Assembly: GCF_001541225.1 (NCBI RefSeq) | Contig: NZ_LMTS01000274.1 | Location: 1-45,730, forward strand | From: Variovorax sp. WDL1 | GTDB taxonomy: Bacteria > Pseudomonadota > Gammaproteobacteria > Burkholderiales > Burkholderiaceae_C | Direction: 5' to 3' | DNA length: 45,730 nt | Shown here: positions 8,245 through 16,024 of the stretch, piece after piece | Numbering within the stretch: position 1 is the first letter of the stretch | Layout: each line of letters starts with the position of its first letter | Position numbers and translations under genes: made by a program | The notes under the pieces: model-generated | Told to the model about the DNA's origin: nothing | Seen by the model: the letters and a program-made list of their open reading frames with translations, nothing else | Databases searched by the model: none

Positions 8245-8982
8245 TCACTCGATGAAGTTGATGAGAGCACCGACGCCCTCGATTTCAGTGACGACCCGGT
8301 CGCCGGACTTGCAGTCCGCGACACCTTCCGGCGTGCCGGTGAGGATCACGTCGCCGGGATTCAGGGTCATGAGGCCGGACAGGTACTCGATCAACCCGGC
8401 GATGTCGAGAACCATGTCGCGGGTGTTGCCGTCCTGCGTGAGCTTGTCGTTCACCCAGGTACGCAGGCGCAGGTTCATCGGATCGGGTATGTCCGCCTTG
8501 TCAACCAGCCAGGGGCCGATGGGCGTGCAGCCGTCACGATTCTTCACGCGCAGGTTGGGCCGGTAGAAGTTCTCAAGGTAGTCGCGGATCGCGTAGTCGT
8601 TGGCCACCGTGTAGCCGCGAACGACGTCATACGCGTGCTCCCGTGGCACGTGCTTGCAGGTCTTGCCGATCACGACGGCGAGCTCGCACTCGTAATGCAT
8701 GAACGTGGCGTCCCCGGGCCGGTGCGTGACACTGCGGTGGCCCGCCAGTGCGTTCGGGCCTTTCAGGAACACGAGCGGCTCTTCCGGTGCCTTCTGGAAT
8801 TTCAGCTCGCGTACGTGGTCCGCGTAGTTCAGGCCCAGCGCAAAGATGGTGCCGAAGTCCGTCGGCGGCAGCCAGGTCACCTGATCCTCGGCGAGCTCCT
8901 CTCCGTCGGCCAGTCGCAAGCCGGTCGCCGAGGGCGTGGCCGTGAGCGTCCGGCCCTGGTAGACAACGCGTGCCTGCTTCAT
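8245..8982 (-). CDS. hpaG2: Fumarylacetoacetate hydrolase-family isomerase/decarboxylase subunit (HpaG2-like)
   Basis: A 245-residue FAH-fold protein corresponding to the C-terminal (isomerase) half of HpaG/HpcE, which in the homoprotocatechuate pathway decarboxylates 5-oxopent-3-ene-1,2,5-tricarboxylate and isomerises the product. Features are IFALGLNYADHVRELKF, LVFLKGPNAL, YECELAVVIGKTCKHV (metal-binding Glu residues), GYTVANDYAIRDY, DGCTPIGPWLV and the terminal GDVILTGTPEGVA. A reading frame runs upstream to 9237 on this strand, but homology begins at MKQARVVYQ, whose ATG at 8982 overlaps the stop of hpaG1 (ATGA). In E. coli both halves are fused into one protein; here they are separate, as in other proteobacteria. 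Confidence 0.86.
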   Translation of the reverse strand: MKQARVVYQGRTLTATPSATGLRLADGEELAEDQVTWLPPTDFGTIFALGLNYADHVRELKFQKAPEEPLVFLKGPNALAGHRSVTHRPGDATFMHYECELAVVIGKTCKHVPREHAYDVVRGYTVANDYAIRDYLENFYRPNLRVKNRDGCTPIGPWLVDKADIPDPMNLRLRTWVNDKLTQDGNTRDMVLDIAGLIEYLSGLMTLNPGDVILTGTPEGVADCKSGDRVVTEIEGVGALINFIE

Positions 8983-9671
8983 TGTCTTGCTCCCCCGTTG
9001 ATCTCGAACACGACGGTGTGGGACAGCTTGCCGAGTCCGGGCACTTCGAGCTCCACCCGATCGCCCGGACGCGCGAGCGGGGCGCCCTCCGGCGGGCCGA
9101 CCAGCAGCACGTCGCCGGCTTCCAGGGTCATGAACTCGGTGACGTCCGCGATCAGGCGGGGCAACGGACGAACCAGGTCCGCGAATCGGCGCTCGTGGAC
9201 CTGCTGGCCGTTGATCTTTACCACCAGCGTGGAACAAGCCAGATCGAAGCCTTGCGCAGTCACGGGTTCACTCATCGGGCAGAAGCCGTCGCGGCAGCGC
9301 AGCTGGATGGACGGCCGGTAGTAGTTCTCGTGCGCCAGCGTGATGTCGCTGACCACCCGATAGCCGCTCACGTAGTCAAGCGCTTCCGCTTCAGATAGCT
9401 TTGTGGCCCGGCGACCGATGACCGCGCCTACGGTCGCATCAATACGCACTTCGCCCGTCTGCGGCGGAATGGCGACCTCGGCACCTTCCGACGCAAGCGT
9501 GTTGCGCGGCTTGACGTAGAGGACCGGCGCCTTCGGAGGCGCCTTGTAAGGGGGCTGCGTGAAGGCCTCGGCGAGCCGATCAACGGTGGCGCGGTCGTTC
9601 AGCAGCGTCCCGTAGACGGTCGCGACGGCGATTGCCGCAACACGGGAAGAGTCGGTGGATGGCATGGGCAT
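8979..9671 (-). CDS. hpaG1: Fumarylacetoacetate hydrolase-family subunit (HpaG1-like)
   Basis: A roughly 230-residue FAH-fold protein corresponding to the N-terminal half of HpaG/HpcE. Visible features are VATVYGTLLNDRATVD, LYVKPRNTLA, VGAVIGRRATKL, GYRVVSDITLAHENYYRP, RDGFCPMSEPV and LEAGDVLLVGPPEGAP. Together with the downstream subunit it would carry out the decarboxylation/isomerisation of the tricarboxylate intermediate. The start is uncertain: ATG at 9671 or 9665, neither with a strong ribosome site. A longer frame to 9770 runs inside the upstream dehydrogenase gene and is unlikely. The gene is within the operon, a few bases from the aldehyde dehydrogenase on one side and overlapping hpaG2 on the other. 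Confidence 0.84.
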   Translation of the reverse strand: MPMPSTDSSRVAAIAVATVYGTLLNDRATVDRLAEAFTQPPYKAPPKAPVLYVKPRNTLASEGAEVAIPPQTGEVRIDATVGAVIGRRATKLSEAEALDYVSGYRVVSDITLAHENYYRPSIQLRCRDGFCPMSEPVTAQGFDLACSTLVVKINGQQVHERRFADLVRPLPRLIADVTEFMTLEAGDVLLVGPPEGAPLARPGDRVELEVPGLGKLSHTVVFEINGGARQ

Positions 9672-9678
9672 CGGTGGG

Positions 9679-11100
9679 TCAGGCTGCGCCGTGCAGCGAT
9701 CGATAGCTGAGGAGCTCTTCGATGCCGAAGCGGCCGTTCTCGCGGCCGTAGCCCGAGAGGCCGCAACCACCGAAGGGCGTTGCGAGGTTCTGCGCCGCGC
9801 CGTTGATGACGACCTGCCCGGTGATCATGCGGCGGGCGAAAGTGGTGGCACGGGCGGCATCGCGCGACCAAACGGCGCCCGAAAGGCCGTATCGGGTCCC
9901 GTTCGCGATTTCCGTTGCCTGTTCTTCGCTCTGGTAGGGAATCAGCGCCAGGACAGGACCGAACACCTCCTCCTGCGCGATCTCCATCTCCGGGCGGACG
10001 CTGCCAAGTAGCGTGGGCTGCACATACCAGCCCTGCTCGAACCCAGCCGGCGGCTTCGGCCCGCCGGCCAGCAGTTCGGCGCCCTGATCGCGTGCGCGTT
10101 CGATCATGCGCTGCACGCGCTGCAATTGGGCCTGCGTCGCGACCGGGCCGAGTCGCGTGGAGTCCTCGCGTGGATCGCCCACCGGCCACCCAGCGATCGC
10201 ACCGCGGATACGTTCAACTATCTCCGGGATGAGCCGTGCCGGCGCGATCAGCCGCGACTGGCTCACGCAAGTCTGGCCGGAATTCGCCATCGCGAGTCGC
10301 ACAGCGGTGGGCACCGCGACGTCGAGATCGGCGTCATCGAGCAGGACTGCAGCCGACTTTCCGCCCAGCTCGAGAGTGAGCGGCTTCAGGCCCTGTGCGG
10401 CGCTGGCCATGATCTTTCGGCCGACGGCGGTCGAACCGGTGAAGCTGATGCGATCCACGCCGGGATGAGTCACCAGCTGCTCGCCGGCATCCGGTCCACC
10501 CCAGACCATGTTGACGACACCGGCAGGCAGATTGCAGGCGTGGACGGCTTCCATGAACAGCTGCGCAGCACCCGGCGCGACCTCGCTGGGCTTGAGGACG
10601 ACGCTGCAGCCGGCGCCGATGGCTGCGGCCACCTTGGCCACGATCTGGTGCAGGGGGAAGTTCCATGGCGTGATTGCCGCGATGACCCCAGCGGGGACGC
10701 GTTCGACGAGGCCGTTGCCGATGGTCTCGCGCCACTGGACCTGGTCCAACCCTTCGACAGCGAACTGCAGGCCCTTCAATGACATCGGCAGCTGCATTAA
10801 GCGGCCGAGCCACGTCGGGCAGCCCATCTCTTCTGCCAGGGCCCGCGTGGCCGCCTCGGCGCGAGCCTCGAGCTCCTGCTGGAGTCGCTGCAGCGCACCG
10901 CGGCGTTCGTCAATGCTGCTGGCGGACCAGACGAGAAAGCCGGCGCGTGCGCTTTGAACGGCGAGTTCCACGTCCTGCGCGGAACACGCGACGACTTCGC
11001 CGATCCGCGTGCCATCCGAGGGACTGACGAGCGCCATTCGTTGCGCATCCCCGCACTCGCGGAACTGCCCATCGGCGTAGAAGCGCGCGTATCGCCTCAC
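9679..11100 (-). CDS. Aldehyde dehydrogenase family protein
   Basis: A 473-residue NAD(P)-dependent aldehyde dehydrogenase. Catalytic features are ITPWNFPLHQIVAKVAAAI with the oxyanion Asn, VVLKPSEVAP, FTGSTAVGRKIM, LELGGKSAAVLL (general-base Glu), MANSGQTCVSQSR (nucleophilic Cys) and QEEVFGPVLALI. It is distinct from the HpaE gene of the same operon. Its start overlaps the stop of the upstream ThDP enzyme by four bases (11097-11100), so the two are probably made together and may act in sequence: 2-oxo acid to aldehyde, then aldehyde to carboxylic acid. That would be a feeder into the meta-cleavage pathway, for example an aryl-pyruvate to an aryl-acetate. The aldehyde it prefers is not evident from sequence. 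Confidence 0.86.
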   Translation of the reverse strand: MRRYARFYADGQFRECGDAQRMALVSPSDGTRIGEVVACSAQDVELAVQSARAGFLVWSASSIDERRGALQRLQQELEARAEAATRALAEEMGCPTWLGRLMQLPMSLKGLQFAVEGLDQVQWRETIGNGLVERVPAGVIAAITPWNFPLHQIVAKVAAAIGAGCSVVLKPSEVAPGAAQLFMEAVHACNLPAGVVNMVWGGPDAGEQLVTHPGVDRISFTGSTAVGRKIMASAAQGLKPLTLELGGKSAAVLLDDADLDVAVPTAVRLAMANSGQTCVSQSRLIAPARLIPEIVERIRGAIAGWPVGDPREDSTRLGPVATQAQLQRVQRMIERARDQGAELLAGGPKPPAGFEQGWYVQPTLLGSVRPEMEIAQEEVFGPVLALIPYQSEEQATEIANGTRYGLSGAVWSRDAARATTFARRMITGQVVINGAAQNLATPFGGCGLSGYGRENGRFGIEELLSYRSLHGAA

Positions 11101-12791
11101 CGCAACACCTCGTCGAGCGGATTGGCCGGGGCGGCCGGACCGCTCATGCCCTTCATCGGCTGCAGGCGCAGCAGGTGCCAGGGGCTGGGAACCACGCCGA
11201 TCGTGACCTCGATCAGCACCGGTCCGGCATTCGCGTTGGCCTCTTTGAGCGCCGCGCCGAGGGCCGCGGGGTTGTCAACGTGCGCGTAGGCGACGCCGAA
11301 AGCCTTGGCCAGCAACTCGAAGTCGGGATTCGCGAGTTCGACTGCGACCTCCGCGCCGAACTCGCGCTTCTGGATGGCGCGCACGTTGCCATAGTGGCCA
11401 TCGTTGAAAACCACCAGCGTGATCGGCAGGCGGTAGCGCTGCGCCGTGGCGAGTTCCTGCAGGTTCCAGCCGAAGCCACCGTCGCCCGTGATCGACACGA
11501 CGCGGCGCCCCTCGCTCGCCACCGCCGCGCCGAGCGCCACGGGGAAGCCGTAGCCCAGCGTCCCCTGGTAGCCCGGGCCGATGTACGAACGCGGCCCATA
11601 GACCGGGAAGGCGATGCGGGCCAGGTAGCCGACCTGCGTCAACTCGTTGACGAAGATGGCGTCGTCGGCCATCGCTTCGCGCAACGCTGCGACGTAGCCG
11701 GCCTGCGGTTGCACGGCGTCGATCTGCCCCTGGGCCCATTGCTTGACGCGGGCGGCGTCGGCGGTCGACAGCGCTTGGCGGCGCGAGACGCGCTCGGTGA
11801 GTTCCGGCAGCGCCAGCGCTGCGTCGGCCGCGATCGCGACCTCCGGCATGCGCGGCGGGCCCAGGTCGTCGGGATCGATGTTGATGTGGATATAGCGGAC
11901 GCCGCCCGCCGTCCAAGAGGCCGTGGGCGTCAGCGCGTCGACGAAGCGGCTGCCCACCACCAGGACCACGTCGGCATGCTGGAAGACGGCACGGCCGGCG
12001 AGCGCGTTCATCGCCAGCGGGTGCCGGTCGCTGAGGGCGCCGCGCCCGTTGTCGCTCATGACCACCGGTGCGCCGATCTTCTCGGCCAGCTTCCGCAGAT
12101 GCCCACTGGCGTCGCTGGCGAAGATGCCGCCGCCCACGTAGATCACCGGCAACTTCGCTGTGTTCAGCATGGACGCGGCCTTGTCCAAGAGGACGGGATC
12201 AGGCGCCGCCGGCGCGGGTGCCTCCGCCCTGCTTGCGACGCCCAGATCTTCAGGCACCTTGGCGCTCAAATAGTCATGGGGGATTTCGATGCCCACCGGC
12301 CGCGGACGTCCAGAGCCGAGCTGGGCGAACGCCGCATCGAACGCGGGTGCGACGTCGGCGGACGAGGTGACCAGATGGTTCCACTTCGTCAGGCCGCGCA
12401 CGAAACCAGTCTGGTCCTTGATCTCATGAAGCAGCCCGTAACCCTTGCCGAGGCCGGTGGAGTGAATCTGCCCCGCGATGAACAGGACCTTCGAATTCGA
12501 CGCGTAGGCAGTCGACAACCCTGCCCCCGCATTCAGCGCGCCCGGGCCGGGCACGACCATGGCCGCGCCGACCTTGCCCGAAGCGCGGTAGTAGCCGTCG
12601 GCCATGTAGGTCGTGGTCTGCTCGTGGCGCGGAATGTACAGCCGCACCTCGTTGCTGCGCTGGCGCAGTGCGTCCACGGCCCAGTCGAGCTGGATGCCGG
12701 GGATCATGAAGAGGTCACGGATGCCATGGCGCACGAGGCTTGCCGCCAGGGACTGCCCCCCCGTCACTGTGTTGGGTGTTTCCATCTTCAT
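11097..12791 (-). CDS. Thiamine-diphosphate-dependent enzyme, benzoylformate decarboxylase/acetolactate synthase type
   Basis: A 564-residue ThDP enzyme with the usual N-terminal pyrimidine-binding, central and C-terminal diphosphate-binding domains. The cofactor-activating glutamate is in PRHEQTTTYMADGY (about residue 56). The ThDP/Mg motif is ITGDGGFGWNLQELATAQRY to VVFNDGHYGN (about residues 430-460). It could decarboxylate an aromatic 2-oxo acid, or be an acetolactate-synthase-like carboligase. The ATG at 12791 lies just after the stop of the upstream Bug gene; a second ATG two codons on is possible. Its stop overlaps the aldehyde dehydrogenase start, which favours a decarboxylase-dehydrogenase pair. 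Family is certain, substrate inferred from context. No ilv partner gene (small regulatory subunit) is nearby, arguing against branched-chain synthesis. Confidence 0.84.
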   Translation of the reverse strand: MKMETPNTVTGGQSLAASLVRHGIRDLFMIPGIQLDWAVDALRQRSNEVRLYIPRHEQTTTYMADGYYRASGKVGAAMVVPGPGALNAGAGLSTAYASNSKVLFIAGQIHSTGLGKGYGLLHEIKDQTGFVRGLTKWNHLVTSSADVAPAFDAAFAQLGSGRPRPVGIEIPHDYLSAKVPEDLGVASRAEAPAPAAPDPVLLDKAASMLNTAKLPVIYVGGGIFASDASGHLRKLAEKIGAPVVMSDNGRGALSDRHPLAMNALAGRAVFQHADVVLVVGSRFVDALTPTASWTAGGVRYIHINIDPDDLGPPRMPEVAIAADAALALPELTERVSRRQALSTADAARVKQWAQGQIDAVQPQAGYVAALREAMADDAIFVNELTQVGYLARIAFPVYGPRSYIGPGYQGTLGYGFPVALGAAVASEGRRVVSITGDGGFGWNLQELATAQRYRLPITLVVFNDGHYGNVRAIQKREFGAEVAVELANPDFELLAKAFGVAYAHVDNPAALGAALKEANANAGPVLIEVTIGVVPSPWHLLRLQPMKGMSGPAAPANPLDEVLR

Positions 12792-12795
12792 TTGT

Positions 12796-13770
12796 TCATT
12801 TCTGTGGCGCGGGGAGCTTGGCGACCACGGTCGCCCACTTCTTCGATTCCGCGGCAATGAACTCGCCGAAGCCCTTGCCGTCCATGTACACGGGCTCGGC
12901 GGCCAGGGCGACCAGTTGCGACTGGACTTCCGGCTTGGCCATGATGGCCTTCAGCGCGTCCGACAGCCGCGTCGTCACCGCGCTCGGCGTTCTGGCCGGG
13001 GCGAACAGACCCATCCACGCAGGCGCGGCGTAGCCAGGCACTCCCTCTTCAGCGATGGTGGGAATCTCCGGGGCGATCTTGCTGCGGCTGGCGCTGGTCA
13101 CGCCAAGAGCCACCAGCTTGCCGGCCTTGACATGAGGGTAGGCCGAGGTCAGGTCCACCACGGCGGCGGGCACCTGGCCGCCGAGCAGATCTGTCACCGC
13201 CGGCGCGCTGCCGCGGTACGCGACGGCAGTCATCGGGACCTTCGTCATCGAGGCCAGCAACTCACCGGACAGGTGCTGCGCGGTGTACTGCCCCGGCGTG
13301 CCGTAGGACAAGCCGCCTGGCTTGGTGCGCGACTGGTTCAGGAAGGCCTTGAGGTTGCCGTGGCCTGAGTTCGCACTGGTGACCAGCACCAACGGGATGT
13401 CCGCCACCTTGGCGACCGGCACGAGGTCTTTCTCGGGCTTCAGCGGGGGCGCATCCGGCAGATGCGGATTGATCGCGATGGCACCCGTCGCCCCCATGCC
13501 GATCGAGTAGCCGTCCGCGGGCGCCTTCGTGACTGCGATCAGACCCAGTGCACCCCCGGCGCCGGGCTTGTTGTCGACCACCACCGGCTGACCGAGCACC
13601 TGCGACAGCTCCCGCGCCACGATCCGGGCAATACCGTCGGCCGATGCGCCTGGTGCGAATGGCACGATGAGCGTCACAGGCTTAATTGGATAGCCTTGCG
13701 CGTGAGCACCGACGGCCGCGAGGGTGGCGAGCGCAAACGCACCGAGCGCGCGCGAGTACGAGCAGAACAT
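12796..13770 (-). CDS. Bug/TctC-family periplasmic solute-binding protein
   Basis: A 324-residue Bug protein, second gene of the hpa-like operon. It has a Sec signal peptide (ALGAFALATLAAVGAHAQ, cleavage after AHA). Signatures are LIVPFAPGASADGIAR, VVVDNKPGAGGALG, AYRGSAPAVTDLLGGQ and PEIPTIAEEGVPGY. An AAGGAG ribosome site lies just before the ATG at 13770. It stands 18 bp after another Bug gene (13789-14784), a tandem pair at the head of a catabolic operon. The two are clearly diverged from each other, so they are not a recent duplication and may recognise different ligands. Periplasmic binding role is from family; the ligand is unknown. Confidence 0.9.
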   Translation of the reverse strand: MFCSYSRALGAFALATLAAVGAHAQGYPIKPVTLIVPFAPGASADGIARIVARELSQVLGQPVVVDNKPGAGGALGLIAVTKAPADGYSIGMGATGAIAINPHLPDAPPLKPEKDLVPVAKVADIPLVLVTSANSGHGNLKAFLNQSRTKPGGLSYGTPGQYTAQHLSGELLASMTKVPMTAVAYRGSAPAVTDLLGGQVPAAVVDLTSAYPHVKAGKLVALGVTSASRSKIAPEIPTIAEEGVPGYAAPAWMGLFAPARTPSAVTTRLSDALKAIMAKPEVQSQLVALAAEPVYMDGKGFGEFIAAESKKWATVVAKLPAPQK

Positions 13771-13788
13771 CCTTGGTCTCCTTGTCCG

Positions 13789-14784
13789 TTATTCGGGTTT
13801 GATGTTGGCTGCCTTGGCAACGCCGGTCCATCGCTCGATGTCGGCCGCGATGCGGCGCCCCAGCGCGGTCGAATCGGCATCGCCCGGATCGAGCCCCAAC
13901 GCATGCATCTTGTCGGTGGTGTCTTTCTCCTTGAGGATTTCGGAGACCGCCTCGCGCAGCTTGGTGAGCACAGGCTCGGGCGTGCCCTTCGGCGCCATCA
14001 GCGCCGTCCAGATGGGAGTGTCGTAGCCGGGGTACCCCGATTCCGCCACCGTGGGCACATCCGGCAATGCCGCCGAGCGCTTGCCTGTCGTGACCGCAAG
14101 CGCCTTCAGCTTGCCGGCCTTGACCTGCGTGATCACTGCGGGGCTGTCCAGAACGCCGACCTGGATCTCGCCACCGAGCAGGCCCGTCACGACGGGACCG
14201 GAGCCCTTGTAGAGGATGTGATTGAACTTCACGCCTGCGGCGGCCGTGAGGGTTTCCGCAACGAGCACGAACGATGTGGTCGGCGTGCCGTTGTCCAGCC
14301 TGCCGTCCTTCGAGGTCTTCGAGAACTGAACGAGTTCGGCGAAGTTCTTCACTGGCAACGACACGGGGACCGTCACGACCAGCGGGAACGACCCCAACAG
14401 GGCGATCGGCTCGAAGTCCTTCACCGGGTCGTACGGCAAGCTCTTCATCAGGATCGGGTTGGTCGTCAGCCCGCCGCTCGACGAGACGAGCAGCGTGTAG
14501 CCATCCGCCTTCGCCTTGGCCACGAAGTCGTTGCCGATGGCGGAGTTCGCGCCGGGCTTGTTCTCCACGACGAAGCCCTGCTTCAGCCTGTCCTGCAGCT
14601 TGGCGGCGACGAGCCGGGCGAGGATGTCGTTGGTGCCGCCGGGCGCAAAGCCCACAACGATCTTCACAGGGCGATCCGGATACGCCGCCTGCGCGAGCGC
14701 GTTGGCGCCGGGAATGGCCATGACGGCCGACACCAGCATCGCCAGCGCGCGGCGGCGACGAGTGGATCGAAAAGAGTGAACCAT
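13789..14784 (-). CDS. Bug/TctC-family periplasmic solute-binding protein, first gene of the hpa-like operon
   Basis: A 331-residue Bug protein with a basic N-region (STRRRRALAMLVSAVMAI) and cleavage near ALA/QA. Signatures are IVVGFAPGGTNDILARL, FVVENKPGANSAIG, ILYKGSGPVVTGLLGGE and LPDVPTVAESGYPGYD. The ATG at 14784 has an AGGAG seven bases upstream; an earlier in-frame ATG at 14820 would add residues before the signal peptide. It is the first gene behind the promoter at 14871-14898 and two 15-bp operators, so it should be made whenever the pathway is induced. Bug proteins are known partners of aromatic-acid catabolism (for example in terephthalate gene clusters), which supports an uptake or sensing role here. 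Confidence 0.9.
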   Translation of the reverse strand: MVHSFRSTRRRRALAMLVSAVMAIPGANALAQAAYPDRPVKIVVGFAPGGTNDILARLVAAKLQDRLKQGFVVENKPGANSAIGNDFVAKAKADGYTLLVSSSGGLTTNPILMKSLPYDPVKDFEPIALLGSFPLVVTVPVSLPVKNFAELVQFSKTSKDGRLDNGTPTTSFVLVAETLTAAAGVKFNHILYKGSGPVVTGLLGGEIQVGVLDSPAVITQVKAGKLKALAVTTGKRSAALPDVPTVAESGYPGYDTPIWTALMAPKGTPEPVLTKLREAVSEILKEKDTTDKMHALGLDPGDADSTALGRRIAADIERWTGVAKAANIKPE

Positions 14785-14846
14785 GGGAATGTCTCCTGTA
14801 GGGCACGGGGATAGGCGCACCTGAGTGCGCCCATGTTGCTTATGAT

Positions 14847-14861
14847 GTCCGCCAGCTGGAC
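14847..14861. promoter_or_regulatory. Candidate IclR operator A1
   Basis: GTCCGCCAGCTGGAC fits the shared pattern GTCC-R-N5-Y-GGAC. It lies just downstream of the predicted transcription start of the minus-strand operon, exactly 20 bp from operator A2. A bound repressor would block early elongation or stabilise binding at A2. Confidence 0.65.
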
Positions 14862-14866
14862 TATGG

Positions 14867-14881
14867 GTCCATTATACGGAC
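14867..14881. promoter_or_regulatory. Candidate IclR operator A2, overlapping the -10 element
   Basis: Read on the minus strand it is GTCCGTATAATGGAC, so the perfect -10 hexamer TATAAT sits inside the palindrome. It matches operator B2 of the divergent Rieske operon at 13 of 15 positions, in the same register relative to the -10. Confidence 0.7.
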
Positions 14882-14898
14882 ACAGCAGCAGCCGTCAA
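14871..14898 (-). promoter_or_regulatory. Sigma70-type promoter of the hpa-like operon
   Basis: On the minus strand a -35 TTGACG (14898-14893) is followed after 16 bases by TATAAT (14876-14871). The predicted start of transcription is near 14864, giving an untranslated leader of about 80 bases before the first Bug gene. The -10 lies inside operator A2, as expected for repression by occlusion. Confidence 0.65.
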
Positions 14899-15104
14899 CG
14901 CGGAGGCGATACAGATCGTTCGCCGCGGCCGTTCGGACCGAGCGGACGACAGCAACCGAACGACCGGATTGGCCGCGCGGGAACCGGAAATGAATAGGGA
15001 AGGAGAAAGGTCGCGCGTCGCAGCCAAGCGTGCGCCAGGCGACGGACTACGCTGTCCAGCGCAATCCGTCCAGGAAGCCTCTCAGGGGAAAGACGGCGCG
15101 CGTG

Positions 15105-15869
15105 TCAGGCCGCGGAACCGCCGAAGCCGAGGGCCTCGGAGAGCTTGACCGACTCGTCGAGCAAGAGTCGAGCGATCTGCTGCTGACGTGTGGCGCCCAG
15201 CCTGACCTCGGGGGCGTAGACCCCGATGGACCCCGCGACCCGGCCCGTGCGGTCGAAGAAGGGAACCGCCACCGCAACGGCACCTTCGATCAGTTCGCTG
15301 CGGCTCGTCGCATAGCCGCGCTTGCGGGTCTGCGCGAGCTCCGCTTCGAGCTCCTTCATGGACACGCCGCTGCCCTGGACATACTTGCGAAGCTCCTGCG
15401 CAGTCAGTTCCAAGAAGGCAAGGATGGCGCGCCCGGTTGCTCCGCGAACGATCTTTTCCGTGTAGCCAACGCCGCGTTTGAAGCTCAGCGCCTGGGGACT
15501 GGCGAGCTCCGCCACGCAGGTGCGAAGCTCCCCGCGCGGCACGTACAACGACACCGACTCGTTGGTCTCCTGCCAGAGCCTGCGCAGCATCGGCTCCGCG
15601 ATGGTCGCCAGGTCGATGCTCGCCGTCCAGACATGCGCCAGCTTGCCGACGGCCGGTCCCAGCCTGAAGCGCTGAGGCTCGCCGACGGATGCCAGGAAAC
15701 CATGCTCCTGGAGTGTGTAGATCAGCCGATACAAGGTGGGGCGCGACAAGTCGACCCGCTTCAGCAACTCCGCCGCCGACAACTCGAAATCCTGCGGGGT
15801 GAATGCCGCGAGGATTTCCAGCGCCCTCCCGACGGCCCGGACGTTCTCGCCTTTTTCCGTTTCGCTCAT
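15105..15869 (-). CDS. IclR-family transcriptional regulator
   Basis: A 254-residue IclR-type regulator. The N-terminal winged helix (about residues 10-75) includes VGRALEILAAF, LSAAELLKRVDLSRPTLYRL and LQEHGFLAS. The C-terminal effector-binding domain (about 90-245) includes GVGYTEKIVRGATGRAIL, TRKRGYATSRSELIEGAVAV and GSIGVYAPEVRL, the usual small-molecule pocket segments. It stands between two catabolic operons whose promoters share a 15-bp inverted repeat, with the B1 copy (15907-15921) just upstream of its own start. IclR proteins commonly control aromatic-acid catabolism (PcaR, PobR, TphR types) and bind 14-16 bp palindromes, so it is the natural candidate to control both operons and possibly itself. 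Binding is inferred, not shown. Confidence 0.92.
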   Translation of the reverse strand: MSETEKGENVRAVGRALEILAAFTPQDFELSAAELLKRVDLSRPTLYRLIYTLQEHGFLASVGEPQRFRLGPAVGKLAHVWTASIDLATIAEPMLRRLWQETNESVSLYVPRGELRTCVAELASPQALSFKRGVGYTEKIVRGATGRAILAFLELTAQELRKYVQGSGVSMKELEAELAQTRKRGYATSRSELIEGAVAVAVPFFDRTGRVAGSIGVYAPEVRLGATRQQQIARLLLDESVKLSEALGFGGSAA

Positions 15870-15906
15870 TCAACGATCCTGTGGTTCGAACTCACAAGCC
15901 TCGATT

Positions 15907-15921
15907 GTCCACCACACGGAC
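15907..15921. promoter_or_regulatory. Candidate IclR operator B1
   Basis: GTCCACCACACGGAC fits GTCC-R-N5-Y-GGAC. It lies immediately upstream of the -35 of the Rieske operon and 38 bp upstream of the IclR start, so it could serve activation of the operon or autoregulation. Confidence 0.6.
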
Positions 15922-15924
15922 ACG

Positions 15925-15954
15925 TTGACAGCACGCAATTCTAGTCCGTACAAT
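15925..15954 (+). promoter_or_regulatory. Sigma70-type promoter of the Rieske oxygenase operon
   Basis: A consensus -35 TTGACA (15925-15930) and a -10 TACAAT (15949-15954) are separated by 18 bases. The predicted start is near 15961. The -10 lies inside operator B2. Because an ATG at 15953 falls within the -10 hexamer, it cannot be the translation start of the reductase if this promoter is used. Confidence 0.65.
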
Positions 15955-15958
15955 GGAT
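15944..15958. promoter_or_regulatory. Candidate IclR operator B2, overlapping the -10 element
   Basis: GTCCGTACAATGGAT carries the -10 TACAAT in the same register as A2 on the other promoter. Only the last base departs from the palindrome. It is spaced exactly 20 bp from B3. Confidence 0.65.
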
Positions 15959-15963
15959 TATCA

Positions 15964-15978
15964 GTCCGTACAGCGGAC
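15964..15978. promoter_or_regulatory. Candidate IclR operator B3
   Basis: GTCCGTACAGCGGAC is a fully matched copy of GTCC-R-N5-Y-GGAC, just downstream of the predicted transcription start and 20 bp from B2. The pair B2/B3 mirrors the pair A2/A1. Confidence 0.7.
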
Positions 15979-16024
15979 ATTTCGAACACCCACCACACCC
16001 CAACCAACAGCCTGCGAGGTCCCC

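Larger units (their letters stand above)
14785..15104. other. Intergenic control region of the hpa-like operon
   Basis: About 320 bp between the first Bug gene (reading left) and the 3' end of the IclR gene. It holds a sigma70-type promoter and two 15-bp inverted repeats, annotated separately. The rest (14900-15104) shows no gene and no further clear signal. Confidence 0.6.

Noticed and set aside
4894..9321. A 1475-codon open frame on the plus strand across the hpa genes
   Set aside because: It is antisense to five well-recognised genes with good motifs and tight spacing. High third-position GC keeps the opposite frame open; its translation shows no recognisable domain.
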